A stretch of DNA of 64,000 nucleotides. Source: Arcicella sp040387735 (GTDB taxonomy: Bacteria > Bacteroidota > Bacteroidia > Cytophagales > Spirosomataceae). Where the stretch lies: contig JAZKDE010000019.1 of assembly GCA_040387735.1 (NCBI GenBank), forward strand, positions 31,993 to 95,992, in the 5' to 3' direction. Shown here one piece after another: positions 16,044 to 27,400 of this stretch (positions are counted from its first letter, which is position 1; every line of letters begins with the position of its first letter). The notes under the pieces were generated by a model, which saw only the letters and a program-made list of their open reading frames with translations, had not been told where the DNA came from and ran no database searches. The position numbers and the translations under genes are program-made.

Positions 16044-17738
16044 CTAAATTGAAATCTTTATTTTTCTATAAAACAAAAATCCTAAAGGCATCAAAATCAG
16101 TAAGCCAGCCGTAAACCAAACCCACAAACTCAAAGCACCATTTGGTATTTCGGTGATGGTTAGTTGCGAATTAACTTTCTGGTTCAATAAAATTTGCTTG
16201 TTTCCACCCGTCCAAGTTATAATTACTGAATCCACTACCGTCGCATTTCCTAAACCAAAGTGAGCGATGGTAGAATTTTGAGAAATATAACTCGAACTCC
16301 CTCCATCAATTTCCCGTATCATTCGCTTCCCTCCTGCTACCACTTCAATTCTCGAACCTAAGCCATGACTTTCCGCTTCAATACCTTTCAGTGCAATTTT
16401 CAACCAATTTCCCTTAACTGCATCATTGCGATACAAATGCGTAAATGACTCAACAGGATATTCTAAAGTTGGTTTTTGATTGACTACCAAAAGATCTAAA
16501 TCACCATCTTTATCATAGTCAAAAACGACCGAACCACGTCCGATACCATAATCATTTACACCAAAAAGTGAGGCCTTTTCTTGAAAGTGTCCATTGTTAT
16601 TTTCAAAATAAAAATCAGCCATTGGAACACAATTTGGATTTAAATCACCATTAGAGACGAATAAATCAACGTCTCCATCATGGTCAAAATCAGCAAAATT
16701 AGCCCCCCAACTAATCATCATGTAGGTCAAACCAAGTAAATTAAGTTCCTGAGTTTTATCAGAAAAAGGCTTTCCAACTCCGTTATTCACCATAAAATGA
16801 TTGGAACGAATATTGGTAAAATAATAATCCATCAAACCGTCGTTATTATAATCACCAACGGCCGTTCCCATCGAATTAATTTGCAAGTCCATTTTTAATT
16901 CGGGACCAACATCTGTGAATTTTTTCCACCAGCCTTTGTTTTCCAACAATAAATTTGGCGTTCGTTTATAGCCAAAATCGTGGTTAATAATCAAATCTTG
17001 GTCCCCATCATTGTCATAATCTGTAAAAACGCCCCCAAAACCAAAACCTTTGTGAGTCAAGCCGTAGTCTTCGTAAACGTCTTCAAAATATTTTCCGCCT
17101 TTATTGAGCAACAAATATCCTTTAGAAGTCTGCGTTGCCCCAACAATTGTAGCATCGTTAATGACCGTTAATTCACCTTTGAAATCATTAAAATAATTCC
17201 CAACGTACAAATCTGGGAAACCATCTGCATTGAAGTCGCCAAAACTCGCTCCCGTACTAAATGAACTCAATTGGTCGAGTTTATATTCCTTTGTAGCATC
17301 TCTGAAAGTTCCGTTTCCATTGTTCAAAAAGAGTAAATTCATCGCTCGGGGAACAGGTAGTTTTTTGCCCTTAGTGGTAACAGTTGTAACGAATAAATCC
17401 ACAAATCCATCCCGATTTACATCAGCAGCGGAAACCCCTTGTGTTGCAAATTTCTTGGAAATAGTCAAGCCAGATTTTTCATAAACATTGGTAAATGTGC
17501 CGTTTCCGTTGTTTTTATAAAGCATATCGTCATTCATCCCACCCGTAAGAAAAACATCTTCAAAACCATCATTATCAAAGTCAAGCACGCAAGCACCACC
17601 GCCAAACATTCCTTCATAAACTTGGAATTGATGGTTAATTCCTGCTTCTTTAGACACGTCTTTAAAAGGTTTTTGAGCGTTGGAGAAAGTGACGAAAAGA
17701 AGACAAATCAAAATGATTCTTATTACATTTTGTATCAT
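16044..17738 (-). CDS. FG-GAP/UnbV (ASPIC, CRTAC1-like) protein with C-terminal membrane anchor
   Basis: About 564 residues. Signal peptide IRIILICLLFVTFSNA, then repeated FG-GAP/VCBS blades with calcium-type loops such as DFDNDGFEDVFLTGG, DVNRDGFVDLF, DYDNDGDQDLI and DYDKDGDLDLL. The UnbV/ASPIC domain (about 455-520) has GLGSRIEVVAGGKRM and HFGLGNATVVDSV. The protein ends with one membrane helix and a short basic tail (YRKIKISI), so it is membrane-held. It is the last gene of the susCD-haloperoxidase locus. ATG 17771, 11 codons upstream, is also possible. Confidence 0.85.
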   Translation of the reverse strand: MIQNVIRIILICLLFVTFSNAQKPFKDVSKEAGINHQFQVYEGMFGGGACVLDFDNDGFEDVFLTGGMNDDMLYKNNGNGTFTNVYEKSGLTISKKFATQGVSAADVNRDGFVDLFVTTVTTKGKKLPVPRAMNLLFLNNGNGTFRDATKEYKLDQLSSFSTGASFGDFNADGFPDLYVGNYFNDFKGELTVINDATIVGATQTSKGYLLLNKGGKYFEDVYEDYGLTHKGFGFGGVFTDYDNDGDQDLIINHDFGYKRTPNLLLENKGWWKKFTDVGPELKMDLQINSMGTAVGDYNNDGLMDYYFTNIRSNHFMVNNGVGKPFSDKTQELNLLGLTYMMISWGANFADFDHDGDVDLFVSNGDLNPNCVPMADFYFENNNGHFQEKASLFGVNDYGIGRGSVVFDYDKDGDLDLLVVNQKPTLEYPVESFTHLYRNDAVKGNWLKIALKGIEAESHGLGSRIEVVAGGKRMIREIDGGSSSYISQNSTIAHFGLGNATVVDSVIITWTGGNKQILLNQKVNSQLTITEIPNGALSLWVWFTAGLLILMPLGFLFYRKIKISI

Positions 17739-17785
17739 ATTATTACATTGAGAGATTTCCTTTTTAATCATTTAGTTTGTTAATT

Positions 17786-19126
17786 TCACTTTTTCCATTT
17801 CAACGCATTAATATTATCCGCAATTTCCTTTCCCTTTTCCAAGCCTCTTTCATTATCTTGCGGGCAGTGAATTCCTCCTAAAAAACGTGAATTGGCAGTT
17901 TCTGTGGCAACTTCCCAGAAAGAATTAAAATGTCTTGCTTTAAAATCAGTGTTTCTCATTTCATCTCTTTTTCTTCCAACGTGAGCGGAATCGGTAAAAG
18001 CGAAATTTTTTCCGTACAAATCTGACAAAACCATAGCCATCGCAGCGGCCTGTATCGCATGACCCGACGGGAAAGCTGGAAAAGGTGGGTCAGGCCAAAA
18101 AGACTCCCAGTTTTGTTCAATATGTTGAGTAACAAAGGTGTTCGGTCGTTCCGAAAAGAACTGATATTTCCATTTCCAGCAATTCCGAAAGGCATCAGCA
18201 ACCGCCATGCCAACACGTGCGTAAGTTTCGGCACATTTTATCAACGAGGGTTGGGTTTTATGAATGGCAAGTGTCGCCAAATAATACGAATGTCCTGGGG
18301 GCGTAAAAGTTTCGTCTGGATCATCACTCCACCAAATTGCCGCTTCCTTTTCATTCTGAGTCAAAACCTTCTTTTTTTCGTAAACCTGCACAAATTGCTG
18401 ATAATATTCAGATGATTTTGTCGTGTCAGGTTTTATAAATTTAGGCTTTTCAATCTCAGAATTTTTCATCAAAAAAGTTCGATTTTCTCCCCAATGTGGA
18501 TGCAAAGGATAATGACTAAAAGATTGGGCAAAAAGTGGGGGTTTCCAACATCCCGAAAAACTCGGGTATTTCATGCTTTTGTCGAAATTCTTCAAGTATC
18601 CCCGATGTCCTCCATCCGTTTTTGACCATTCAAAAATGCGTAAAGCAACAGCTTTCCCATAACTCACTGACCGATTTATAATGACAGAATCTTTACTATT
18701 TTCAGTAATTCGGGTTAAAATATACACCTCCAGAGAATCAATTTTGGCTTTATTTACATCCGAGGTTTGATTATAAATGTTTTTCAAAATAGTTGCTTGA
18801 CCTGCATTTACAACTATTTTCCAATCATATATTTTGCCTTTTTCTGGCTTTGGCAAACTATCTAATCCATTTAATTGTCCTTCCAAGGATTGATAATTGG
18901 GAGAACTATTTACTATCGATTCGTACATGGTCAAACCAATATACCCCAAACACCTCGACGAATAAGTTGGTGAATTAGCTGGCGTATTTTTCGTAACAAA
19001 AAGTGTCATATCAGCCCAAGAAGTGGCTATTTCATAATCAATTATCGTTTTTTGTTTCTTTGAGGAACAACTAAATATCAACGAAACAAATATAAAAAGA
19101 CAATATTTTTGAATAAAAATTCTCAT
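17786..19126 (-). CDS. Vanadium-dependent haloperoxidase family lipoprotein (PAP2 superfamily)
   Basis: 446 residues. The N-terminus ends in LIFSCSS, a lipobox. The vanadate/phosphate pocket is complete: K-x-RP in KWKYQFFSERP (about 325-340), FPSGH (352-356) and SRFLGGIHCPQD with Arg414 and His420. Known relatives are vanadium haloperoxidases and acid phosphatases; Bacteroidota members next to SusCD and UnbV genes have no proven substrate. It starts 8 bases after the FG-GAP gene ends and runs to within about 50 bases of the next, so all three are one transcript. Confidence 0.85.
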   Translation of the reverse strand: MRIFIQKYCLFIFVSLIFSCSSKKQKTIIDYEIATSWADMTLFVTKNTPANSPTYSSRCLGYIGLTMYESIVNSSPNYQSLEGQLNGLDSLPKPEKGKIYDWKIVVNAGQATILKNIYNQTSDVNKAKIDSLEVYILTRITENSKDSVIINRSVSYGKAVALRIFEWSKTDGGHRGYLKNFDKSMKYPSFSGCWKPPLFAQSFSHYPLHPHWGENRTFLMKNSEIEKPKFIKPDTTKSSEYYQQFVQVYEKKKVLTQNEKEAAIWWSDDPDETFTPPGHSYYLATLAIHKTQPSLIKCAETYARVGMAVADAFRNCWKWKYQFFSERPNTFVTQHIEQNWESFWPDPPFPAFPSGHAIQAAAMAMVLSDLYGKNFAFTDSAHVGRKRDEMRNTDFKARHFNSFWEVATETANSRFLGGIHCPQDNERGLEKGKEIADNINALKWKK

Positions 19127-19134
19127 AAAATACT

Positions 19135-22100
19135 TTATTTTTTCAATTGATAACTGACCATTTTCTTTTCATTTATACCAAAAAGTAGAACATCATTTAC
19201 CTGAATAACGCTTCGAATATCACCTTTCAAATTAAACCCAGATTGCCCCTGTGACTGGTACTGGAAAACTCCTTTACCATTACCTTTAAGCAAACAACCA
19301 TAATTAGCATCCATTTTTCCTAAGCGAATCTTAGTGTGATTATTATTGCCACACAACAATACATCGTCATTTCCATCGTGGTCAAAGTCCAAAACTGTTA
19401 TTGTATGCACGGGTGCATATTGAGCTTGTTGCGGCAATATTCCTACTGAAAATTTAGGATTCGCTCCACTCAAAAACAACGTCGTTTTTAGATGACTTGC
19501 CGTCAAATGTCCTGCATCTTTCAAATTATCAGCCGTAAAAATATCATTTAAAGTAGCATCAGCATAACTTTCATACGTTGGATATTGCGACCGCAAACCC
19601 CCAATTTGATTGAGCATTTCGTCTCTGGTAACATAAGGGAAGCTTTTCCCTTGAATTGAAAAACACAAAATTGATTCTACCGAACCATTCCCATCAAAAT
19701 CTTTAAAAAATGTTTCAGCAGGTTCTTTTTCACTCGCTTTAATTTGCGAATTATCACCCCAATTTCCAGTTATCAAATCAGGTTTTCCATCTTTGTTAAA
19801 ATCACCAACTTCTATTTTGTTCCAAAATCCTTGGTAATTTTCATCAAAATAATTATCCGTTTTATTGATCATTCTACCCGTTCCCTCACTTTCAACCGCA
19901 AAAACAGAAATCGGCATCCATTCGCCAACTACCACTAATTCCTTCTTATTGTCTTGATTTAAGTCAATCCATATAGCATCCGTAACCATGCCTATTTTCT
20001 CTAATTCTGGCACTATTTTTTGGATTTGATTCGTAAAATGTCCTTTCCCATCATTCAGTAACAAATAACTTGACGGCGTTACTGGATATTTTCCTGGAAT
20101 AATTCTTCCACCCACAAAAACATCTAAAAATCCATCCTGATTAACATCATTTACGGCTACGCAAGATTTGCTTGTAAGCATCTGAGGCAAAGCATTTTTA
20201 CTTTTTGTAAAGTTTCCTTTTCCATCATTCATGTACAATCTGTCTTGCAAAAGAGCATCTTTTTCGGCAAAAGTATGATAACCTCCGCTCGCCACATAAA
20301 TATCTTGAAAACCATCGCCATTGGCATCAAAAAATACCGTTGCTGCATCATGACTGGCTTTATCTGTTTCAAAAGCTGGATTTTTTTGTAGTGAAAAACG
20401 TCCGTCTTTTTGTTGAATATAAAGTGAAGCACTTTGTCCAGCGGCTCCACCCACAAAAATATCTTCTAATCCATCTTTGTTCAAATCTCCTTTCACCATG
20501 CAAGGCCCCGAATACGTTGGTTCACTCACAAGTAAAAGTTGGCGGTCAAAATCGTTGATTGAAATATCTGGATTTTCATAAGCAATCAGCGAAGGTATTT
20601 CATGGAAAAACGGCTTTATTAATTGGGATTTTACAGGTTTTTCATTCGCATTATTTTCATCCAACGTAAGAACTTGATTCGCTTTTACTTCCTTGATTGT
20701 CTGTTGTTTTCCATTCGACCAAAGTACTTTCAATGAGTCAATTGCGGTTGCTTTTCCTAAACCAAAATGTAATACAGGCGAAATTGCCGATAAATATCCT
20801 CTCGTAATCGTCTGGGTTAGCGATTGCATTTTTCCTTTTGAGAAAATATTCACTTTACTACCAATTCCCTGCGTATTACCTTCTTTTCCTTTAAATTTTA
20901 CTTGTAAATAATGATTATTTTTAAGATTTTGAGATTCATTTCTATAAATAAATGCGGGCTGATTGATATTATTTACCACTAAATCAAGGTCGCCATCATT
21001 GTCCAAATCTGCGTAAGCTGCACCGTTACTGTTAGATGGTTTTTCGATTCCCCAAGTCTTTGTGTTATTGGTAAAAGTCCCATTTTCCTGATTTTGGAAA
21101 ACGTAATTCACCACATTAGACGCTGGCATTTTGCCAATAATATCAATCACGTCTTCACGCATTAATCTTCCTTTAGTTTTCACAAAATCATCCATGTATT
21201 TGATAAAATCCATGTTGGTATAATCGTGATAATATCCGTTGCTGACGAATAAATCCTTCCAACCATCATTGTCAAAATCTGCCCAAAGAGCCGCCCAACT
21301 CCAATCAGTATTTGAAATTCCAGCTACTTGTCCAACTTCACTAAAGCTCCCATTCCCATTATTCAAGTGTAGCATATTTCGCATATATTGATAATAAAAT
21401 CCACTGCGAACATTGAGGTCAAATTTGGCAAAATTATCAGGAGCTAATAACATTTTTTGACGATGATTTCCTTCTGGAATCATGTCCAATGTAAAAATAT
21501 CATCGTGTCCGTCATTATTAATATCAGCCACATCATTGCCCATCGAAAACTGACTGGTATGACCGATATTTTGTTGAAGAGTATTGGTAAAAGTACCATT
21601 TCGGTTATTGATATAAAGATAATCGGGTACGGCATAATCATTAGAAAGGTAGAAATCTAACCAACCGTCTTCATTAAAATCGGCCATTCCTACTCCCAAA
21701 CCGTAACTTAAAGCGGAACCATTGATTCCAGATTTTATGGTAACATCCTCAAAATGACCTTTTGATAATTGCTTAAACAAACGTAAACCTCTTTCGGGGT
21801 CATCCGTTTTCAAGAACTCGGCGGTGCTTACTTCGTTGAGAATGGGTAAATTTTTTGGATTATGATTCAATAAAAGCATATCTAAATCGCCATCTTTGTC
21901 ATAATCCAAAAAATAAGATTGATTACTAAAACCTTGACTCGCCAGACCATATTCTTCCGCTTTTTCTGCAAATTGGGGAATACCATTTGCATCATTTCCT
22001 TGATTGACAAATAATTGATTTGCTCGCTTTTCAGCGGGCATTGCTCCTGAATAGCACAAATAAATATCTAATTTCCCATCCGAATTTATGTCAACAGTAT

Positions 22101-22506
22101 TTACACCCGTTTTCCAAGGGCCAGAGCGTCCACCTGCTCTCGAAATTACTGTAACATCATCAAAATGGGGCGACGCATCACTCCCCAGACCTCGATTAAC
22201 ATACATTTTATTTTCACTCATATTTGAGGTAAAATATAGGTCAATTAATCCATCTCCGTTAAAATCTCCCGTAGCCACACCTCCGCCATTATAGAAATAT
22301 TCATACATTAAAATATTGGTATTCAGACCTTCATTGAGAATATTTTGAAAACCAACACCTGTTTGTTCCGGCGTGAGAGCTGTAAAAAGAGCAGGTTCAT
22401 TTGAAGTATCGGTACTTTCTTCTTGAGTTTTATCTTTACAAGAAATCAAGGTAAAAGAAAGGAGACTAAATAAACCAAAAAGAAGTTTTTGAGGAAGTTG
22501 AAACAT
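19135..22506 (-). CDS. Large FG-GAP/UnbV repeat lipoprotein
   Basis: About 1123 residues. The leader FGLFSLLSFTLISC is a lipobox signal. Two arrays of FG-GAP/VCBS blades with Ca-binding loops (DFNGDGLIDLYFTSN, DINNDGHDDIFTLD, DLDNDGDLDLVVNN, then DLNKDGLEDIFVGG and DFDHDGNDDVLLCG) flank a central UnbV domain with GIGSKVNIFSKGKM and HFGLGKATAID. It should be an extracytoplasmic binding or scaffold protein. The frame extends 18 codons upstream, but that start lies in a terminator hairpin, so ATG 22506 is used. Confidence 0.85.
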   Translation of the reverse strand: MFQLPQKLLFGLFSLLSFTLISCKDKTQEESTDTSNEPALFTALTPEQTGVGFQNILNEGLNTNILMYEYFYNGGGVATGDFNGDGLIDLYFTSNMSENKMYVNRGLGSDASPHFDDVTVISRAGGRSGPWKTGVNTVDINSDGKLDIYLCYSGAMPAEKRANQLFVNQGNDANGIPQFAEKAEEYGLASQGFSNQSYFLDYDKDGDLDMLLLNHNPKNLPILNEVSTAEFLKTDDPERGLRLFKQLSKGHFEDVTIKSGINGSALSYGLGVGMADFNEDGWLDFYLSNDYAVPDYLYINNRNGTFTNTLQQNIGHTSQFSMGNDVADINNDGHDDIFTLDMIPEGNHRQKMLLAPDNFAKFDLNVRSGFYYQYMRNMLHLNNGNGSFSEVGQVAGISNTDWSWAALWADFDNDGWKDLFVSNGYYHDYTNMDFIKYMDDFVKTKGRLMREDVIDIIGKMPASNVVNYVFQNQENGTFTNNTKTWGIEKPSNSNGAAYADLDNDGDLDLVVNNINQPAFIYRNESQNLKNNHYLQVKFKGKEGNTQGIGSKVNIFSKGKMQSLTQTITRGYLSAISPVLHFGLGKATAIDSLKVLWSNGKQQTIKEVKANQVLTLDENNANEKPVKSQLIKPFFHEIPSLIAYENPDISINDFDRQLLLVSEPTYSGPCMVKGDLNKDGLEDIFVGGAAGQSASLYIQQKDGRFSLQKNPAFETDKASHDAATVFFDANGDGFQDIYVASGGYHTFAEKDALLQDRLYMNDGKGNFTKSKNALPQMLTSKSCVAVNDVNQDGFLDVFVGGRIIPGKYPVTPSSYLLLNDGKGHFTNQIQKIVPELEKIGMVTDAIWIDLNQDNKKELVVVGEWMPISVFAVESEGTGRMINKTDNYFDENYQGFWNKIEVGDFNKDGKPDLITGNWGDNSQIKASEKEPAETFFKDFDGNGSVESILCFSIQGKSFPYVTRDEMLNQIGGLRSQYPTYESYADATLNDIFTADNLKDAGHLTASHLKTTLFLSGANPKFSVGILPQQAQYAPVHTITVLDFDHDGNDDVLLCGNNNHTKIRLGKMDANYGCLLKGNGKGVFQYQSQGQSGFNLKGDIRSVIQVNDVLLFGINEKKMVSYQLKK

Positions 22507-22520
22507 GAAGAGGTTAGTTA

Positions 22521-22555
22521 AAAAAAATCTATTTCCTAAGATAGGAAATAGATTT
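22521..22555 (-). terminator. Terminator/attenuator between susD and the FG-GAP gene
   Basis: A 14-bp perfect stem AAATCTATTTCCTA / TAGGAAATAGATTT with a 3-base loop. Read leftward it is followed by seven T. It splits the locus into a susCD part and a downstream three-gene part. Confidence 0.85.
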
Positions 22556-22580
22556 TTCATTCATCGAAATATTACAAAAA

Positions 22581-24458
22581 TTAATATCCAGGGTTTTGAA
22601 TCAATTTGGCATTTCTGTTTATCTCATCTCTACTGATTGGACGGAAATACATCTTATCGTTCCATTTTCTGGTTTCATTTTCGGTATTATCAACCGATTT
22701 ATAGTTGTACGTATATTTTGTTTTATCGTACTTATAAGGCGTTGATGCCGTAGCTCCTGCTTTCAAGGTTGCATCCACATTGATAGCTTTGATACCTCTT
22801 CCAAGTGTAGAAGGAGCAATTAACCAACGTCTTGCATCATGATAACGGTGTTCTTCGTAAACCAACTCAACTCTTCTTTCGTTTCTGTAACGGTCACGAA
22901 GATTTGTTCCTGCATCCGAAACGGCTGGCATACCTGCTCTAAATCTAATTTTATTCAACCAGTTTTTTGCTTCGGCTTCATCACCAACTTCCAAAGAAGC
23001 TTCAATGTAATTTAAGGCAATTTCGGTGTAACGAATGAAAGGCCAAGGAATCACTTGAGCACTTGATTGATTATCCGCCACAACGGGGTCAGAATCGATG
23101 AATTTACGAGTATAATAGTGCGTACGACTTCCGTTCCAGTTTTCAACTGCTGATTCACGAGTATCAATACCATTTATTTTTCCACCTTTTCCATCATCAT
23201 AATAGCCAGTTTGTACTTGGTTTGAAGGCTCAAGTCCTGCAACATCCGCAGGACGAGGTTTCCAAGTTGCTCCGTCATAAAGAATTGTTGCGTAAAAACG
23301 TGGGTCACGATTAGTATAAGGTTCTGCTTTATGTTGATTGTTATTCCAATCAAATTTAGAACCATCCATCATTTCATAATCATCCACTAAATTCTGAATC
23401 GGCGTATTTCCTGCCCAGTTATGATATCCGTTTGGTCCATTATTAATTCCGTAGTGAATACCACCCAAAGGCCAGTTATCTTCTGCTACATAAAGAGCGG
23501 TGTGAGTGCGTTGGAAAATCAACTCTTTTTCAGCAGCTGCATCACCCACTGCACTTTTACCACCCATAGCGATAGAAACATAATTTCCTTTTCCTTCAGC
23601 AGCCGAAACTGGTGCAGTCAAGTTCAATTTATAGCCAGTTGTTGCGTCCAAAACAGCTTTTGCAGCCGCTTTTGCCGCTTGCCATCTTGAAGCACGGTCG
23701 CCACCAGTGTAGGCAACTAATTCAAGGTTTGCATAAGCACCTAAAGTACTAACTTTTGATTTTACCGTTGCTCCGTCGTGCAAATCACTCGCAGCGTAAG
23801 TCAAAACTCTTGATTTTAAAGCCAAAGCGGCAATTTTAGAGGCTCTTCCTGCCGTTACTGTTTTTCCGTCTAAAAGTCCCGCTGCTTTATCCAAATCAGC
23901 CACGATGAATTTTATACAATCTTCGTAACTACTACGAGCGATACTATAATCTTCATTTAAGCCATAAGCTTTACTGATAAGTGGTACTCCGCCGTAAAAT
24001 CTAACTAATTGCTGATAATAATATGCTCTCAAAAAATATACTTCTCCTAATAATTGATCTCTCAATTTTGTATCCGAAAAAGTAGAAATAGGAAGGTTTT
24101 CAATGGCAGTATTTGCCTGTCTGATAGCCAAATACATATTACCCCATTCATACGTTGGACTCATCCAAGACAAACTACCTGGAGCTTCCGAACCTTCGTT
24201 GAAAGTGTTGATATTTCTTCCTGAGTGCGTAAACATTGCTTCATCAGTATAGGCAGCTAATGCTTGTTCTTCAAAACCACCATAACCCAAAAAAGAATAA
24301 ACATTAAAGACAAATGCTTGTGATAGAGCTCCATCTGCCCAAGTGGCACTGCTGGAAATTTTGTCTAAAGGTTTGGTATTTAAGAAGTCTGTGTTACAAG
24401 ACAAGCAAAATACCAATGCTATACTTGTTAGCCCGATTGATATTTTTATTTTTTTCAT
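22581..24458 (-). CDS. SusD/RagB-type outer membrane lipoprotein
   Basis: 625 residues. The leader ends ALVFCLSCN (lipobox), followed by the typical FLNTKPLDKISSSATW. Helical TPR-like segments include GEVYFLRAYYYQQLVRFYGG, the best-known SusD signature, and the C-terminus ends RYTEIALNYIEASLEVGDE, RNERRVELVYEEHRYHDARR and FRPISRDEI. SusD proteins cap the SusC pore and bind the ligand outside the cell. The gene starts directly after the SusC stop; ATG 24476 is an alternative start, one base from that stop. Confidence 0.92.
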   Translation of the reverse strand: MKKIKISIGLTSIALVFCLSCNTDFLNTKPLDKISSSATWADGALSQAFVFNVYSFLGYGGFEEQALAAYTDEAMFTHSGRNINTFNEGSEAPGSLSWMSPTYEWGNMYLAIRQANTAIENLPISTFSDTKLRDQLLGEVYFLRAYYYQQLVRFYGGVPLISKAYGLNEDYSIARSSYEDCIKFIVADLDKAAGLLDGKTVTAGRASKIAALALKSRVLTYAASDLHDGATVKSKVSTLGAYANLELVAYTGGDRASRWQAAKAAAKAVLDATTGYKLNLTAPVSAAEGKGNYVSIAMGGKSAVGDAAAEKELIFQRTHTALYVAEDNWPLGGIHYGINNGPNGYHNWAGNTPIQNLVDDYEMMDGSKFDWNNNQHKAEPYTNRDPRFYATILYDGATWKPRPADVAGLEPSNQVQTGYYDDGKGGKINGIDTRESAVENWNGSRTHYYTRKFIDSDPVVADNQSSAQVIPWPFIRYTEIALNYIEASLEVGDEAEAKNWLNKIRFRAGMPAVSDAGTNLRDRYRNERRVELVYEEHRYHDARRWLIAPSTLGRGIKAINVDATLKAGATASTPYKYDKTKYTYNYKSVDNTENETRKWNDKMYFRPISRDEINRNAKLIQNPGY

Positions 24459-24477
24459 TGTTGTTTTTATTTTCATG

Positions 24478-27400
24478 TTAGAATGATATGCTTAAACCTG
24501 TGTTGATAACTCTTGATTGAGGATAGAATACGCCACTTTGTGCTGTTGCTTCTGGGTCATAAACTTTAGTCTTATCAAAAGTTAAAATATTAGAACCGTT
24601 AATATAGATTCTGGCACTACTCAATTTTAATTTATCAAGAAGAGCTTTTGGTAATCTGTATCCAATTTCAATATTTTTCAAACGGATGTAATCTTTGTCA
24701 AATAAGTAATAAGTATTATTTCCGTAATTTCCTCCAGTGTAATAGGTATCTCCACGACTGGCTAATCTTGGGTCGGTATCACTTGGATTATTAATTGTCC
24801 AACGGTGATCATAGCTGTATTTCAAGAAGTTACCTATATCACCTGATTCTGTTTGGATACGAATAGCAGCACCTGTTGCTCCTTGGAATAATACGCTTAA
24901 ATCAAATCCTTTGTATTTCAAATCGAAGTTGGCACCGAAGTTGAAAGTTGGCGTAATGCTTTTATCAATTCTTGTTGCATCATCAGCGTTGATTTTTCCG
25001 TCACCATTAATATCTTCAAATCTCATATCACCAGGAATTAACTTTGGTGTAACCGCAGTATAATCAATTTTATTTGCCTCAATTGCCGCTACATCTTTGA
25101 ATGCTCCTAAAGATTTATAGACTAAATAAGCACCGATTGGTTTACCTTCAAGGTGTTGATAATCAGGAGCTCCTGGTACTTCATCTTGATAAACAACTTT
25201 ATTTTGAGCGTATCCTCCGTTGATTCCTGCTCTAAATTGTACCTGACTCGAAGTCTTTCCGTTGTAGTTCAAAGAGAATTCAAATCCGCTGTTATCAACA
25301 CGTCCTGCATTTACTGGAGGTAAAAGAGAGTTTATACCCGAAGAAGCAGGTGTTGAACCCGTTTTTTGAATCAAGATTTGATCTCTTTTATTGTAGAAAT
25401 ACTCAAGAATCAAATCGAATTTACTGTTCAAGAAACTGGCATCTAAACCTAAATTGAAGTTATTAGCTCTTTCCCATGTAAAGTTTGGATTTGCCAAAGA
25501 TGTCTCAACAAGCGTGGTTGCAACCTGTCCGTTGATTGGATATGAGCCAAATCCATAAGTTGGTAAATAAGCGTATTCTTGTAAACTTCCGTTATAAAAT
25601 ACTTGGTCATTACCCATTTGTCCGTAAGAAGCACGAAGTTTCAAATAATCAACTGTTTTGCTTTTGAAGAAACTTTCATTACTGATATTCCACCCCAATG
25701 AAATGCCAGGGAAGAAGCCAAAGCGTTTTGATTCTGGAAAAATATAAGAACCATCAACTCTCCAAATTGCTTCAGCCAAATATTTATCTTTATAAGAATA
25801 TCTCACACGACCATAATAACCTAAACGAGCTCTTTCGTAGGCACTACCACCCGTATTTTGCTGTAAAGAGCCTCCTGCAAATAATTGGTCAACTGCTGGA
25901 GAAATATAATTTCTTCTGAACGCCGAGAAATTATCTCCTTTGAATGTTTCTTTCGTTACCCCCGCTAAAACATTAATGGCATGAAGCCCAATTACTTTAT
26001 CGTAGCTCAATAAACCCGTAAGATTAACATTCAAAACCGATGAATATGCCTCAGTCAAACGTGGGTCTGTAAAATTCGAGCGAATCGCACCTTCTAATTT
26101 AGGTGTTACACCATCCGCTTCAAAAGAGGTTTTATCCCAATAATAAAGTGACCATGGTGTTTGCCAAACTTTCGCAACAGTACTATTTTTATCAACTGCG
26201 GCAGATAAAGTTAATTTCAAGCCTTTAATCCAAGGGTTGGTAATGTCAACGCCACCGTTAGTTTGTAAATAATCCGTTGGCGTATCCACATAACCCGTTG
26301 CATTAGTAGTGATAACGTAGGGGTTTTGTCCATTTTCAATATCTGGACCAGGCTTTCCATTAGGCCAAACTTCTGGTTCGGTTGGTCTTCCACGCATTAA
26401 CATTCTAAAAATAGAACCTGCACTTTCAGTTGGAGAACGACGTTGTTCTCTACGGAGCATCACGTTAAGATTGGCAGTAATATACTGATTTATCTTAGCG
26501 TCAACATTAGTTCTAAAATTGTACTGGCTATAACTCGACGCTGAATTTTTGTAATAAGCATCTTGATTCACGTAACCCAAAGAAGTAAAGTATCTTACAC
26601 TTTCACTACCTCCAGAAATTGTCAAATTATGTCTAACCTGTGGCGACCAAGTTTTGAAAGCATCACCAAACCAATCTGTATTGGGGTATCTCCAAGGGTC
26701 AGATCCATCAGCATATTTTCTAACCGCATCTGGGCTATAATTTGCACTCAAAGCACTAATTCCCGCTGTTGGCGATTTATAAATACCTGTAGTATTAATA
26801 GCATTTGATGCGGCTCCCCACTCATTCACTGGAATAGTTTTGTAAATCGGCAATTCGTTCATAATATTAGCATATTCATACGAATTAGCTAATTGAGGAA
26901 CTCTTGCGGGTTGAGCCATACCAAAGTTGGCACTGTATGAAACTGTTGGTTTACCTATTTTTCCTCTTTTAGTAGTAACCAAAATTGCTCCGTTTGCCGC
27001 CCTTGCACCATAAATTGCTGCCGAAGCATCCTTCAAAACTGATATTGATTCAATATCATAACCAGAAATACGTCCTAAACCACCATCACGGTCAGGCACA
27101 CCATCAATAACTACTAATGGGCTACTATTTCCTGTGGTATTTGTTCCTCTAATTCTAATTGTTGCACCGTCATAACCAGGTTCACCACTTTGTTGAATAA
27201 CAACCAAACCTGGCAAACGACCAGCTAATGAACTACCTAAATCAACCGAAGGAGATTTAATTAATTTATCGCCTTGCAAAGATGAAATTGCCCCTGTAAC
27301 CGTAGCTTTTGTTTGAGTTCCGTAACCAACCACAATAACTTCGTCAAGATTAGAATTATTGGTTTTCAATGCCACATTAATATTTGTTTGTGAACCAACC

